Below, one piece after another: positions 44,606 to 55,800 of a DNA stretch of 64,000 nucleotides. The notes beneath the pieces are model-generated. The model was not told the origin of the DNA. It ran no database searches and worked only from the letters and a program-made list of their open reading frames with translations. The DNA comes from Mycoemilia scoparia (taxonomy: Eukaryota > Kickxellomycota > Kickxellomycetes > Kickxellales > Kickxellaceae), in assembly GCA_027575805.1 (NCBI GenBank), contig JANBPU010000046.1, positions 1 to 64,000 of the forward strand. The letters run 5' to 3'. Each line of letters opens with the position of its first letter. Within the stretch, counting starts at the first letter, position 1. The translations under genes and the position numbers were made by a program.

Positions 44606-45359
44606 TTAACTGGTTACACATAGCGCCACACCACTAATAATAAGACTCATTCCAATAATATCTCCTATAATAACATATAATTTTGTCATGAGTAAGCATA
44701 GTATATACAGTTTGGATAGTCAATAAAATATATAAATCTGGGGTATTGGAAATGTGGATTTTAGTATTAGTAGTAGTAGTAGTAGTAGCCTTACTTTTTG
44801 TTGGTGCACCTTCTCCAATAATATATCCGGCAAGACTCGTGAATATTAACGTCAACGAATTTGTGATGGGAACCGCCATAGTCAATTCTACATAGTTTCA
44901 GGTCAATCATATCACCAATGCAATGCAATGCAATATTATGAGATCATGTATATAGCAAGCTCATAATTTATAAAGCCACGATGTGATAAAATGTTCGACA
45001 TACCTGCACTACTAAGGGTATAATAATATACGGCCGATCCACTCAGATTTATGGCCAAAGGCAACAAATATTGCCACGTAGTTAAAAGGTAGACGAATTC
45101 GGCAAATGTCTGTTTGATCCACGAATCATGTTTGATCTTTTCTAAGCCCTTTGAGCCTCTCTTGATAAATGGGTTTGTAAATCCCCAACAAATGGCAGTT
45201 AGAATGAATCCAGCGGAAGTCTCTAGGTAGATTTAAATGTAGTATTAGTAGTAATAATAGCAGTGGTAGATTTGTCGCTATATCATTAGCATCTGTCTCT
45301 TCAAAGTACACTATACATATACTGATTGACTTACGAAGCAGTTCGGTGATACTAAGCAT
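44606..45359 (-). CDS. TMEM234: TMEM234-like small membrane protein
   Basis: Four exons (45335-45359, 45004-45222, 44795-44887, 44606-44664) give 131 residues. It has four hydrophobic segments: near 5-22 (FILTAICWGFTNPF), 50-75 (YLLPLAINLSGSAVYYYTL), 80-105 (ELTMAVPITNSLTLIFTSLAG) and 115-131. Family marks shared with TMEM234 are CWG-T-PF-KR, N-SGS--YY-TL, LTMAVPI-NSL--IFT and a C-terminal GMSLIISGVALC. TMEM234 belongs to the EamA/drug-metabolite transporter superfamily; its molecular role is not established. The first exon is only 25 nt (MLSITELL). A (TAG)n repeat begins a few bases inside intron 3. Confidence 0.85.
44768..44789. repeat. (TAG)n microsatellite in a TMEM234-like intron
   Basis: About seven TAG units (CTA on the transcribed strand) starting directly after the GTAAGG donor of intron 3. 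Confidence 0.85.
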
Positions 45360-46102
45360 TACACAAACTATAACTTTGGAGCTATTGGCTTTCAATGGTA
45401 ATAACAATGGAGGTAGTGAAAATAATGATGCAGAGAAAAGATTGTAAAAAATGTAGATAATGAGTTATATCGACAACAAAAGCAGTTTACAGTGTGTTTA
45501 CATTTCAGAACCATCCAAAAGATTGAGAAGTAGAATATTTGGTGGCACTAGACTATTGAAACTATTATGGCATCCCGTATAAAAGACCAATGGACGACAC
45601 ACGTTCTCATACAACCTTCATGCCAGCAACCTTGCAAAACTCCCATTTAGTATTGGTTGAAAACAGGAGTGCATTTGACAACAACTCCTTTAATTCATAC
45701 GCCGGATTTCTTGGCATACCTCCTGATTAACTAACGACCAACGCTCTGGTTTTTGATCATGCACATAAAACCCTACCACCACCATCAATCATTGCCATGT
45801 AACTCAAAAAACTAAAAGACGGTTTAAAGACGTAGCTTTGTTATATCAAATTAGGGTTTTATTATTTAAATGTCAAAAAATGTAATGGCACAGTGGAAAA
45901 AAGGAAGAGAGAGAAAGTGTGTGTGTTATAAAATACAAGAGGGGTAGGGTATATGTGTGTGTTATAAAGTTAAAAGTGAGTTTTTGGATTCGGTAGTAGT
46001 AGTAGTAATGTTTGTTGTTTTTAATGCAATATATTATCCTTGTTGCCACCCATTAGATATGATTGGCGTGCTTAAACAGTCATCCTTCTCAGTAGCCGAT
46101 CT
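45360..46102. other. TMEM234-like promoter and EPL1 3' flank
   Basis: No exon; contains GTGTGT-rich and TAG-type short runs (about 45918-45965 and 45995-46010). The two flanking genes are on the same strand. Confidence 0.55.
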
Positions 46103-48500
46103 TCATTTCGCTGCCAGACCGCTTGTCATTAGCGAAGGACGTTGTTGTTGGCTTGGGGTTTGAGGCTGCTGTTGCTGCTGCCTAACACCCGCACTACCTC
46201 CTCCACCAGCGCCATTGTAGATTGATGCTGTAAACGGATCCTTTGCCCCTTGCGATCGGGGCTGGTGTTGCACTTTCTTGGCTGTTGCAGGCAGTGTTGA
46301 AGCCCCTAAAGGAGATGTAGGTAGGACGCCGCCTTGATGTATAAGGCCATTGCTGGCTAGAAGAGAAGACTGTAACCCCTTAGTGCCATTGGTCCTAGGC
46401 GAAGAAGAGCCCATAGGCGTGGTTGGCCTTGACCCATTATTATCTAAATAAATACATGATGGTTTTTATGCATTAGATAATGCTGAATAACATGCAGAGG
46501 TCATAGTAATAGTGATATATGTTGATAAATTTCGTGATAGTTACCATTAGGCTTTACGCCATTTTGACCTTGACTCGTATTTTCTGATGCCTTTTCCTTT
46601 AGCATTTCCTCGACAGCAGAGTCGGGAAACAAAGATGATTTTGGGAGATCCGCCTTCCCTAACCCAAATATTTGTGTTGAGGGCTTTAGCTTTTCATAGT
46701 CCTTTGGCGCTAACATTCCCAACCGATACATCTGGCGTTTGGCATGAAATGAAGAGGAGGTAAGTTGGCTAGGCGGACATGGGTTGGCAATGACTCGCCG
46801 ATCCAGGTAAATACGGCCATCGGCGCCGCGACGAAAGCGAAAGGCCGTGTTTTGGTTTCTAGGATAGTCGAGCTGCTGTTGGTGGTATTGAAATGGTGTT
46901 GAGTTGGAACGCAAGATATTCGGCGACCAAAAGTTGGGACTGAGTTTGTTCTGTGACATGGAAAATGAAAAGGTTCCGTCGATGTGGTCGCGGTTCTCCT
47001 GTTGGAACCTGCGTGATTTTTCTTGAATCCGCATCGCCATATCAAGGAGATATTGCGGCGTGGTATACTGAGGAACATCAAGTGACTTTGGCAAGGCTGG
47101 TATACCAGATGTGGTGGGGGACCGTCCTGGATTAGAGCTGGATACGCGTACGCGCTTGTTGGGCTGAGTATGACGTCCATTGCGAGGTGTCTGTGTCTGT
47201 ATGGCACCAGGCGAAATGCCTTGCTGTCCAGAATGGTGTTTTCTGCGTACAGATGCGGGTACAGACGCTGGGAGTGTGAAAAGGTCATTGAACGACTGTT
47301 CGGTCTGACCAGCCCTCCTACGCATGTTAATAACCTTGGTTCGATGGGCAAGCAAAGATGTCTCGTGCGCACACAAAGCCTTCTTTTGCTTCTCTCGCTC
47401 CAGACACATCTCAAAAAGCTGCGATGCGGACTTGAGATTTGTGTAGAGCCGACGGAGATGCTCAAGAACCTTTTGGTCAGCCCGCCTTGTCTTTCTTCCT
47501 TGTCGAACTTCGCGCTGCCGAAAGCAGACGTATGGATCAACTGTGGATTTCTGGAGATCTTCAAGCTTGAGCTCAGGAATGATAGTTTCAAAGTTTCTCA
47601 TCGTCCTCCGCTCCTTCCACCACTGGTAAACATCACCAACATGCTTTACAGACCCAATTCCTCGCTCTTTGGCATAGTCCAAGAGCGTTTCTAACTTGGG
47701 GATGTCGCCATTTGTGAAAACCATATGACATGTCAGGGCCTCAAGGTTGTTCATGGCATCTTCAAACTCGGACTCCGACATCTCTGCGCCAGTAGTAGCA
47801 GCACCATTGCGACTGCTGGATTTTTGCTCCTTTGTGCCCTTGTTTTTATCCTTTCTAGGGGCAGCGGTAGAATTGTATTTTTTTAGCCACTCCTCGTCAT
47901 CTTCATCCATGCAGTAGGCATTACGGCCTGTGTCTTCGTACAGTATTGTCGACCGAATCAAGTTGGGCGGCTGCTTAAATTTATCTCCATAAAGTTTTTC
48001 ATAGTCAGGGAGCGTTTTTGAAGCACTCGGGGTGGGAATATAGAGCTGCGACTTTGTGGCTTGGCCATTGACTGCTGCTTGTGACGCTGATATAACGGCC
48101 TGCAAGTGGTGTTCCTGCAAAAGAGCACAGAGTGTAATAAATGGGCTGTTAGTCTGGTTTATATACAAATAGACCTGATGGCGGGCAAGGGCAAGCCAAT
48201 GGGGAGGGAAGAGGTCTGGTGACAATGGCATATTGGCGGTTTTTTGGGGCCACGCTACTAGTAGCGTTTGAGTCGAGCCCAGGCCTTTCTACTATAGTGG
48301 GTTGGGGCTACCCTAAGAACATATGTCAAGCATAGCGCTGGTTAACTTACGGTTTCTTCGTCCTTTTCGACGCCCGTCTCAATATCTACAGTGCGGTTTA
48401 TATCCTCATTATTGAGGTCGGGTAGCTCAGTCGCCCGGTAGACGGGCATAAGGCGCCGCAAGTCAACCTTGCGCGCCCTGAATCTCTGAGCACTGCCCAT
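46103..48500 (-). CDS. EPL1: Enhancer of polycomb-like protein Epl1 (NuA4 subunit)
   Basis: Three exons (48351-48500, 46545-48114, 46103-46443) give 686 residues. Epl1 is the scaffold of the Piccolo/NuA4 histone H4/H2A acetyltransferase module in the nucleus. The N-terminal EPcA domain is complete: QRFRARKVDLRRLMPVYRA, LPDLNNEDINRTV, TGVEKDEE, EHHLQAVISASQAA, YIPTPSASKTLPDYEKLY, then YCMDEDDEEWL and DPYVCFRQREVR. The C-terminal part is low-complexity with a poly-Gln stretch (RQQQQQPQTPSQQQRP). Despite its name it is not a PRC2 subunit and is unrelated to the EED-like protein in the window. It is divergent to the kelch gene. Confidence 0.93.
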
Positions 48501-49933
48501 GACAGGGTAGATGTGAAAAGTGAATTAGTAAAGAGCTGCGGTCAACCTTCAGCAAGAGCGTGGTGCCTGTTTGGCCAGCCAAGAGAGAGAAGGGAAACTT
48601 TATAGAAAGTGGCCCACACGCCCTTCCTGGCGTAAGTTAAAAGTACACTAGTGGAAGTGGGGGCTTTCTACCAGGGTGCCGCGTGTCTGTGTTTTAGTTG
48701 ACAGCTTGCGCAGCAGACGGAGCGGTAAAGTAAAGGCCGCACAAATGCTTCGAGTGCAATTTACTTTCGTGTTGCACCTTGCTGCCAAGGCGAATGTGTT
48801 AAAGACAAAGGAGGGGAGACAGAAAGGACAGCGACAGGTCTAGTGTTAGAGTAGCAAGGCGCCGTTGTTTAGATAGCTTTTGGGCGCTGAAGGGTTGTTG
48901 TTACCGTACAGAGAGATATTGAAAGCACATAAAGTATCTTAGCCTTTTCCTTGGTTTTGCAAGGCCTGTTTTGCTATTAACAGCAGCAAAAACAGTTGTT
49001 CAACGCAGCTCAAGCAGAGAGATACTGTTGCGTTCTCTATGCCTCTCCAATCTGCTTGGGCTCTGCAAATGAGATATGGCAGTGGGCCAGCACGCGTTTG
49101 GAGTGTGTCCGCGCTATTGAAGCGGCCGTTGGTGCTTGATAAAATATATGTGGGTGTGCGTTTTGTGCTGTCTGGCAGGCCGATATATGTGCGGCAAGTG
49201 GAATGGATGCTGATTACCAATATGCTCTGTTCTGTTCTGGCTTCTGCTCGCTGCGGAGGAGTGCGTCGTTGCAAAGAAAAAACGGGGGCGTTGGGAAAAA
49301 ATTTTCATGTCCCCGTTTTGGCTATCCCAATCTGATCCAGATCACCTGATCAGATCAGCCGCTAATGGATTATCACTGACGGAGTAAAATAGACGCGGAG
49401 CTTCAAAAGAGCAATCACAATCCACCTTGCCGATAATACGAAGTTGTCACCTCAGTGTTTGGCCCGCCACCATTGGACTGGGGCTTCATACAGGATTGGT
49501 TCAGAACAAGAACGTTTTCGTAGTCTTATGGTCACTCACCATTAAAAACAAAGAATGGCTTTCACTAGATCCTAGTCCAGTATACGCCTTTTATTAGAAT
49601 AGCCAACCGCATGTTCGTACAACTGACTGGTGGTTTGGGGTTTGCTCAAGCAGATCGGATGTGGGTGCCGCCACCACTACTTGAACTTTCAATACCAAAG
49701 GTGTGTGTATATTTGAATGCGAATAGATACAGTTGAATTCGGCGCATTTTTAGAAATATGTAGCAATATTTAGAGTACAGCCCCTGTCTTGTGCTATTTC
49801 ACTTCTTTCGCATATAATTGTATTTTATAAAGTAGCACCATTTAGCTAATACGCCTGCTTTGCTGAATAATCGCTATTGTTATTTCGGCATCAACCCTTT
49901 ACAACCAGCAACAAGGTAACGGCATGGTCAATA
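48501..49933. other. Divergent promoter region of EPL1 and the kelch gene
   Basis: 1.4 kb, GC content higher than other spacers near 48700-49310. It has a cluster of TGATCAG/CTGATC palindromic sites (49331-49364), possibly regulatory. No coding exon recognised. Confidence 0.5.
49331..49364. promoter_or_regulatory. Cluster of CTGATC/GATCAG palindromic sites
   Basis: The stretch reads CTGATCCAGATCACCTGATC followed by AGATCAG, giving several overlapping inverted GATC-centred repeats within about 30 bp between the divergent EPL1 and kelch genes. A transcription-factor site is a guess from symmetry and location only. Confidence 0.25.
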
Positions 49934-52064
49934 ATGTCGATAACTGAAGAATCCATAAACTCTGCAAACACAAACGCACCACCACACCTTCATCCAAACC
50001 ATTTTATCTCGTCTCAACATCTAGCCGAACTGCCAAACCACCATAGCAGTGGCAACAGTAGCACTAGTCCTGATAGCAACGCTAGCGGCGCTTGCCTTGG
50101 AAAAAGACACATGAGCCGGTCAAGCAGCCCAGAGCCTCCAGGCAGAAGTTTAGGTGTGTTACCTAATACTACTACGCAGCCAAAGTCGCATCAAAGCACA
50201 ACAACACCCAAAACAAGCCTTGAGGGAATGCCCTTGCATCAGGAATCACCCACAAACGAAGCGATTGGACTGGGCAAAGAGCTTGATCTGTCACGAAACC
50301 AAAACCAGCCCAGGTTTTTAGCAAGTGAGTCCCATCAACCCTCATTATTTATTGTCCAAAACATGATGTGTGTGATACATGCTAAGCTCTAGCGCCTTTT
50401 GCTAACATTCGACTTGTTTTTATAATTACCCACCGCCATACACAAACCATCCGGGAAAACTCGAAATTCAGGACTCAACCACCCTTTTTTAAATTACAAG
50501 CTATACGAGCCCCTCTACAACCAAGTCGAATATTGGCCCTGCAGCGAAGAAGAGGCAAATTCAGTGCTACTTGGCGTAAACCCTGCTAGACTTATCAACC
50601 CCACATCATCAGACTTAGGCACTGCACACAAGTGCGAGAATAAGGACATGGCTATGGGCACCAAGGCAGAAAAGACGCCCAGCAAGGAGGTCATAGAAAT
50701 AGGCGCAAAGCGAGCAGATAAGGAGAGGACGCCGGTCCCCTCCATGTACTGGAACCATCCAAAGATTACAGGAACGCCGCCCAAAAAGGTCCGCTCGCAC
50801 ACACTCAACATTATCGGAGACAAGGCATATGTGTTTGGAGGCTGGGATAACAAATCCTGCTACAACGATGTCTATATTTTGGACATCGACACCATGTTCT
50901 GGTCTTGCACTCCAGCCAGCGGCGATATACCAGCGCCATGTCGCGCCCACACAACAATTGTTGTTGACCAATATCTCTATGTATTTGGAGGCGGCGACGC
51001 ATCCCATTACTTCAACACACTATACATACTCAACACTGGTGAGTCCCAAAACATATAATGGTGCATTAGAAGCTAGTGAACTATTGTCTAACACAAAGGC
51101 CTGTTAAACTGTGTTTTTCAGAATCAATGATCTGGAGCAAGCCATATATTGGTGGCGATTCGCCTTGCCCCCGAAGGACGCATACCTGTTTTTACCACGA
51201 TGGATATGTTTACCTCTTTGGCGGAGGAAATGGCCACAAGGCACTAAATGACCTATACAGAGCAACCACAGGTATGTTTGCATATGTGCTGGGTGTGACA
51301 GCAGCTCTAGACATTTTTGAGTTATTACAGCCATTACCATTTTGGGTGCTGAACAATATACCCCTATAGACTCAGTTTCGCAGGTTACATGGTCTGTTGT
51401 GGAAACAAAGGGCACGAAGCCTTTGCCCCGTGGCTATCATTCTAGCACACTTGTAGGCCACCAGCTGATTGTGTTTGGAGGTTCTGACGGCCAAGAGTGC
51501 TTTGGAGATATCTCCATACTGGATTTGGGTAAGACCTCCTGATTTGTAAAATAGCCATATTGTTATGGATATGCATTTTGGAATTCCTTCATCAATACTG
51601 TATACAATTATCCTTTCAACTAGAAACCATGGTCTGGTCGCATGTTTCAATTGATCCGCCGCTGACAAGGCTTGCCCATACAGCTACCCTGGTCGGAATG
51701 TACCTCTTTGTCCTTTGCGGCCACGATGGAACCGACTATTCAAACGATGTTCTCATGCTCAAACTAGGTAAGGATGCGTCTATGCCTCACCTTTATAAAT
51801 AAAATATTTGTTGTGTGCTGCAAAATTCTCAATCATTGGCAATACTATGGTTATATAGACACTCTTCGGTGGGAGACAAGGAAGGTGTATGGAAAGCCAC
51901 CGTTGGCCCGAGGATATCATGCATGTGCTCTATACGATGGAAGAATTCTGCTTCATGGTGGTTACAATGGAAAGAAGGTCTTTGATGACCTCTGCATTTT
52001 GGAGCTGAGCTCCTATTCATACCTCCCACAGGTACCGAGTTTCTCAGTTGGGTGCCACTGCTGA
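49934..52064 (+). CDS. Kelch-repeat protein
   Basis: Six exons (49934-50324, 50472-51038, 51122-51271, 51370-51528, 51624-51767, 51859-52064) give 538 residues. The N-terminal 230 or so are Ser/Pro/His-rich and disordered. A six-bladed kelch propeller follows, with repeats such as RSHTLNIIGDKAYVFGGWDN, YLYVFGGGDASHYFNTLYIL, GYVYLFGGGNGHKALNDLY, LIVFGGSDGQECFGDISIL, LFVLCGHDGTDYSNDVLML and ILLHGGYNGKKVFDDLCIL. Kelch propellers are protein-interaction platforms. The layout resembles fungal Tea1/Ral2-type or RABEPK-like proteins, but no coiled coil follows, so it is not Tea1. Introns 2-5 each interrupt phase 1 at the same place in the blade (just before E/D-x-x-x-W). The last blade is followed by a short tail (SVGCHC). 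Confidence 0.85.
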
Positions 52065-52890
52065 TGGTGGGCCCTAGTTCTCAGCGTTTTTTCAACTCCC
52101 TTGCCGTATACCAATGTACTGTTGGTCTGCTCTCTAAGAAGACCGTCAAGATTATCATAGCATCATGTTATACATCAACACCCCACTCTACATATAAATA
52201 CGCTTCTCTGTAGTTTTCTTTTACAAAAATACCGTCCCTATTTTGCACCATTTTTAAATAATGTAGTCATGGTATCTGCTATCAACAATGTTTTCATCAT
52301 CATCACTTTGGATGCATTTGAATGATTATATAAAGCTCTCGCAATAAGCACTATATTCTAAGGTTGTACTTGCATTTTGAAAAACCTGATCCATTGCAGT
52401 CTTATAAACAGCTTTGAACCCTGGAAATAATGATAGGATTAATGGCTTGTGTACGCATTAAGTCCTCACAAAATATTTGTTTTCTTTTTGAAGTTCTGGC
52501 CAATAGCAATCGGCTTTTCTCAAACATATAAGTTTTCACAATTGAGGTGAATTAATCAGTACCCAATTCTATGCTCTGCAGTGTTTTGTTGCTTAAACAA
52601 TTTTATCGCGTTACAGTTGATAATACTCTTCATTTTGGCCTTTTATTTTACGTTGTGTATATCCTTTTTTCTACATATATATATAATCTACTACCTTTAC
52701 TTTTATATACCTTTATTTTTATACTATAGGCCCATTACCAATTAGGGCCAGACATTCAAGTGGGGGGTTTCTGAATTTTTGAAATTACTTGAAGCATTTA
52801 TTATCATTTCCTCTTACCAGTAGTAGTAGTAGTAGCAGCAGCAGCAGCAACAGCAACAGCAGCATAACAACCATATATAGATACGCCGAA
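52065..52890. other. Kelch 3' flank and INCENP promoter
   Basis: AT-rich spacer with TATATA runs and, just before the next start codon, a trinucleotide repeat (52819-52863). No exon seen. Confidence 0.55.
52819..52863 (+). repeat. AGT/AGC/AAC trinucleotide repeat ahead of INCENP
   Basis: AGT x5, AGC x5, then alternating AAC/AGC units. It is in frame with the INCENP-like gene and would encode poly-Ser/Asn if translated, but no ATG precedes it in frame, only TTG at 52789, so it is probably 5' UTR. Confidence 0.85.
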
Positions 52891-55800
52891 ATGGAGTTTT
52901 CTCAGGCCACAACAAATACAGCCATAGACACACCAGTACCTACAAAAGCAGCCTTACGCTCGCCTTTTCTTCCCTCCTCTCCAGAACCAGAAGGTCCCGT
53001 CACGGCAGACATATGGGTTGGGACGCGAAAGCGCAACTGGGACTCTGCCTTCCAGCTGAAATACGACGAGCTAGAGACTACTCTGCGAGACAATGAAGCC
53101 TGGCTAGACCTATATTGGGAGAGTATTCGCGGTGTTCGAAGTCTAAATGAATCTGACATAATGGTTTCCAATGCGCTCAAGACATCCTCAGCCCGCAGGC
53201 GAGGCCGGCCTCGTACTCATATTAGGGATGTTTTCGAAAGTTCCTACACTGATCCTGTGTATTCTTTCCCTAGATCGACCTCGTCTATGAATGAAGCTAT
53301 GATGGCCACAGCCGCTTCAAAGGGCGACTTCATGGGCTCTCAACAATTCCTCAATGGCAATACCTTGACTGAGCACACCCACCCCAGAATAAGCTCACCA
53401 AAAGCTGCTCCTTCTTCTCCATCACAGCTCAAAAAATCTAGCAAGTATCCGGCCGTCCTATCCAGAAATAACAGCGCAGCAGCTAAAGCAATGGAGGCAG
53501 CAAAGAGATTCAAGCAAGTTCAGAATGAGCACGAAGCCGACCAAGTACTCCGTCAAATTGGCTCCAACGACAAGAAAAATGCCATGGAGCCTATTTCTGG
53601 TACAGACAAGCTTAAGGAGGACGGCTTTAATGCCGATTCCCACATTTCTGGAGGAGCTGCTGTTCGCGGAAGGCCTCCAATGTCCATGTTTTATAACTTT
53701 AATGGCGATACAAACTCGAGCCCACACTCTCGTAAGCCACTGGGAATCTCTTTATCGCAAGAATCCAACAAAAGTCATGGAAGTGGTGGTGACCTCCAAA
53801 GAAAGTACTCTCAAAGCACGTCCAGATTCCAGGCTACTTCGCCTGTTCCGAATTTGCGCGAGTTTATACTTAACGGTGGTTTGGAATCACCAGCCAAGTC
53901 ACCTACAAAGGCACCATCTACGCCCCTGGCTTCCCTTCCTGGTTCACATCAAAAAGACACATCTGTATCTAGACCTTCCAGCCAATATATTCCTGATTGG
54001 GCCGAAAGCTTCAACCAACACTCTCTGTCAAAACCATCCAGCCCGTCAGTGTCCAGAAGTGGATCTATTGCATCAGCTTTGCTTGGAAAGAGCGCAAGTG
54101 CAAAATCTGATGGTAAAAGCACCCAAGGAATGTTGCCCGTATTGTCTGAACAATCTGCTGACAGCGAGAAGGAGAATATTGATCATTCTACACCGATTGG
54201 GAAATCAAATATGACTCCATCGGATAGCAGCGCTATTAGATACAGTAAAGCTACTGAAATCATCACCGCCAGCCAGCAGGATGTAGAATCAGATTTTGAT
54301 GGCCAGGGTGATGTACAGGGACACGATGAAGAGCCATCAATCGGACAAGAAGCAATAGAAGTGGATGGATCAGAAGTTATTATAGAGTCTAGCTCTGAAG
54401 TGTCCGAGCCTGAGTCAGATGCAGAAGAAGAAAAGGAAACGGCTGATGTACCCGTACCTGACCAAGTTGGGTACGAGGGATCTGATTTGGAAGCACAAGA
54501 AGACGCTGAAAACCACTATTCTCCGCAGAGTGAAGACGAATTGTCAGAAGGCATGGACGTGGAAGACACCAAGGATGCTAGCGATCAGGAATCAGAGTAT
54601 GCCACAACAGATTCTGAAGAGGAAGACATACAGAATAATATCGAGGCTATAGAGGCAGCATTAGGTCCTCCAACACCAATGGTACCAAGAGCAAAGCCCA
54701 ATCCAACCATTGATGAAAATAAAGAGACAAAGTCTGTTGTTAAACCTGAGAGCAAGACTAGTAAGCTCAATAAATTGGAGGAAAATACCAACTCCAAACT
54801 TGAGCGTGCGAAGCCTGCTGGAATCCGTACATCCAAAGCGCCAAGCCGCCCAGAATCTAGACAGGGTCTCAAGACCTCACACTTTAATAAATCACAAACC
54901 TCGATTGTTCCTGGAAGTGTAGCGGCTACACGCAAGATGTTTGAGAAACAGAAGAGTGGCAATTTGCGAGTCCAGCCAACGCCCGGGCCATCTTCCGCTT
55001 TACGTTCTCCGAACCTCAATATACAGCCAACCCCATTGAATCGCCGTCCGCCTCCAGCATCTTTTGTAAAGCGCACACCGGTTGTTGGTTCTACTAATAC
55101 CAATGCATCAGCCAGTTTGACAAAGTCGATAGCCAAGACTACAGCTTCAAATAGTAAGATGCGAACACTGAATGCAAAGCCATCATTCGAAACACTGTCC
55201 AAACCAGCACCCAGCCAGTCAGGAATTCAGAGGCCTGGAGTTGCTTCAGCTACCAAATCTTCCAACAACCAGAGCCATTTAAAGAATGGGGTCAAGCCAA
55301 CAATAGAGAAATCAAGCAACCTGTTTAAATCTATACAAAGACCACCATCGAGGGCAAATACTCAAAAGTCGGGAATTCCCACATCAAATACCCAAGTGGT
55401 GTCTTCTCTTACCAAGAAGCCATCATCACTGCAAATTTCTGGGGCCAAACCACAGTTCTTGAAGAAGAAAGGGTCTTCATCGTCTATAAGTGAAAATGAC
55501 AAAGCAACCAATGGTCAAGCCAAAGCAGCAAAACCAATCCCCATCCCCGCACCATCTGGCACCTCAATGCAGGCCAAAACACCGATGGTATCCAGCAATG
55601 GTAGCAATTCAAGTATTTTCTCGGCAGTCATGTCTGCAATAGCTAGTCCTATTTCATGGCTAGGTAATGGCAATAACCAAAGCCAATTCCCCACCCATGA
55701 TGAAAATAGAAATATAACTGGGATCTCAAACGAAAAGGGTAGTATATATAAGGAAAAGAACGACCCAAAGGTCACGCAAGATATGGCGACTGTTACTCCA

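Noticed and set aside
46710..47591. A 293-codon frame on the minus strand within EPL1
   Set aside because: It lies in another frame of the long EPL1 exon, which carries the EPcA motifs; the alternative frame has no motif and is a by-product of the GC-richer coding sequence.
46103..48500. A Polycomb gene cluster made of EED and Enhancer of polycomb
   Set aside because: Epl1 belongs to the NuA4 acetyltransferase, not PRC2, and the two genes are 44 kb apart; the shared name is historical.
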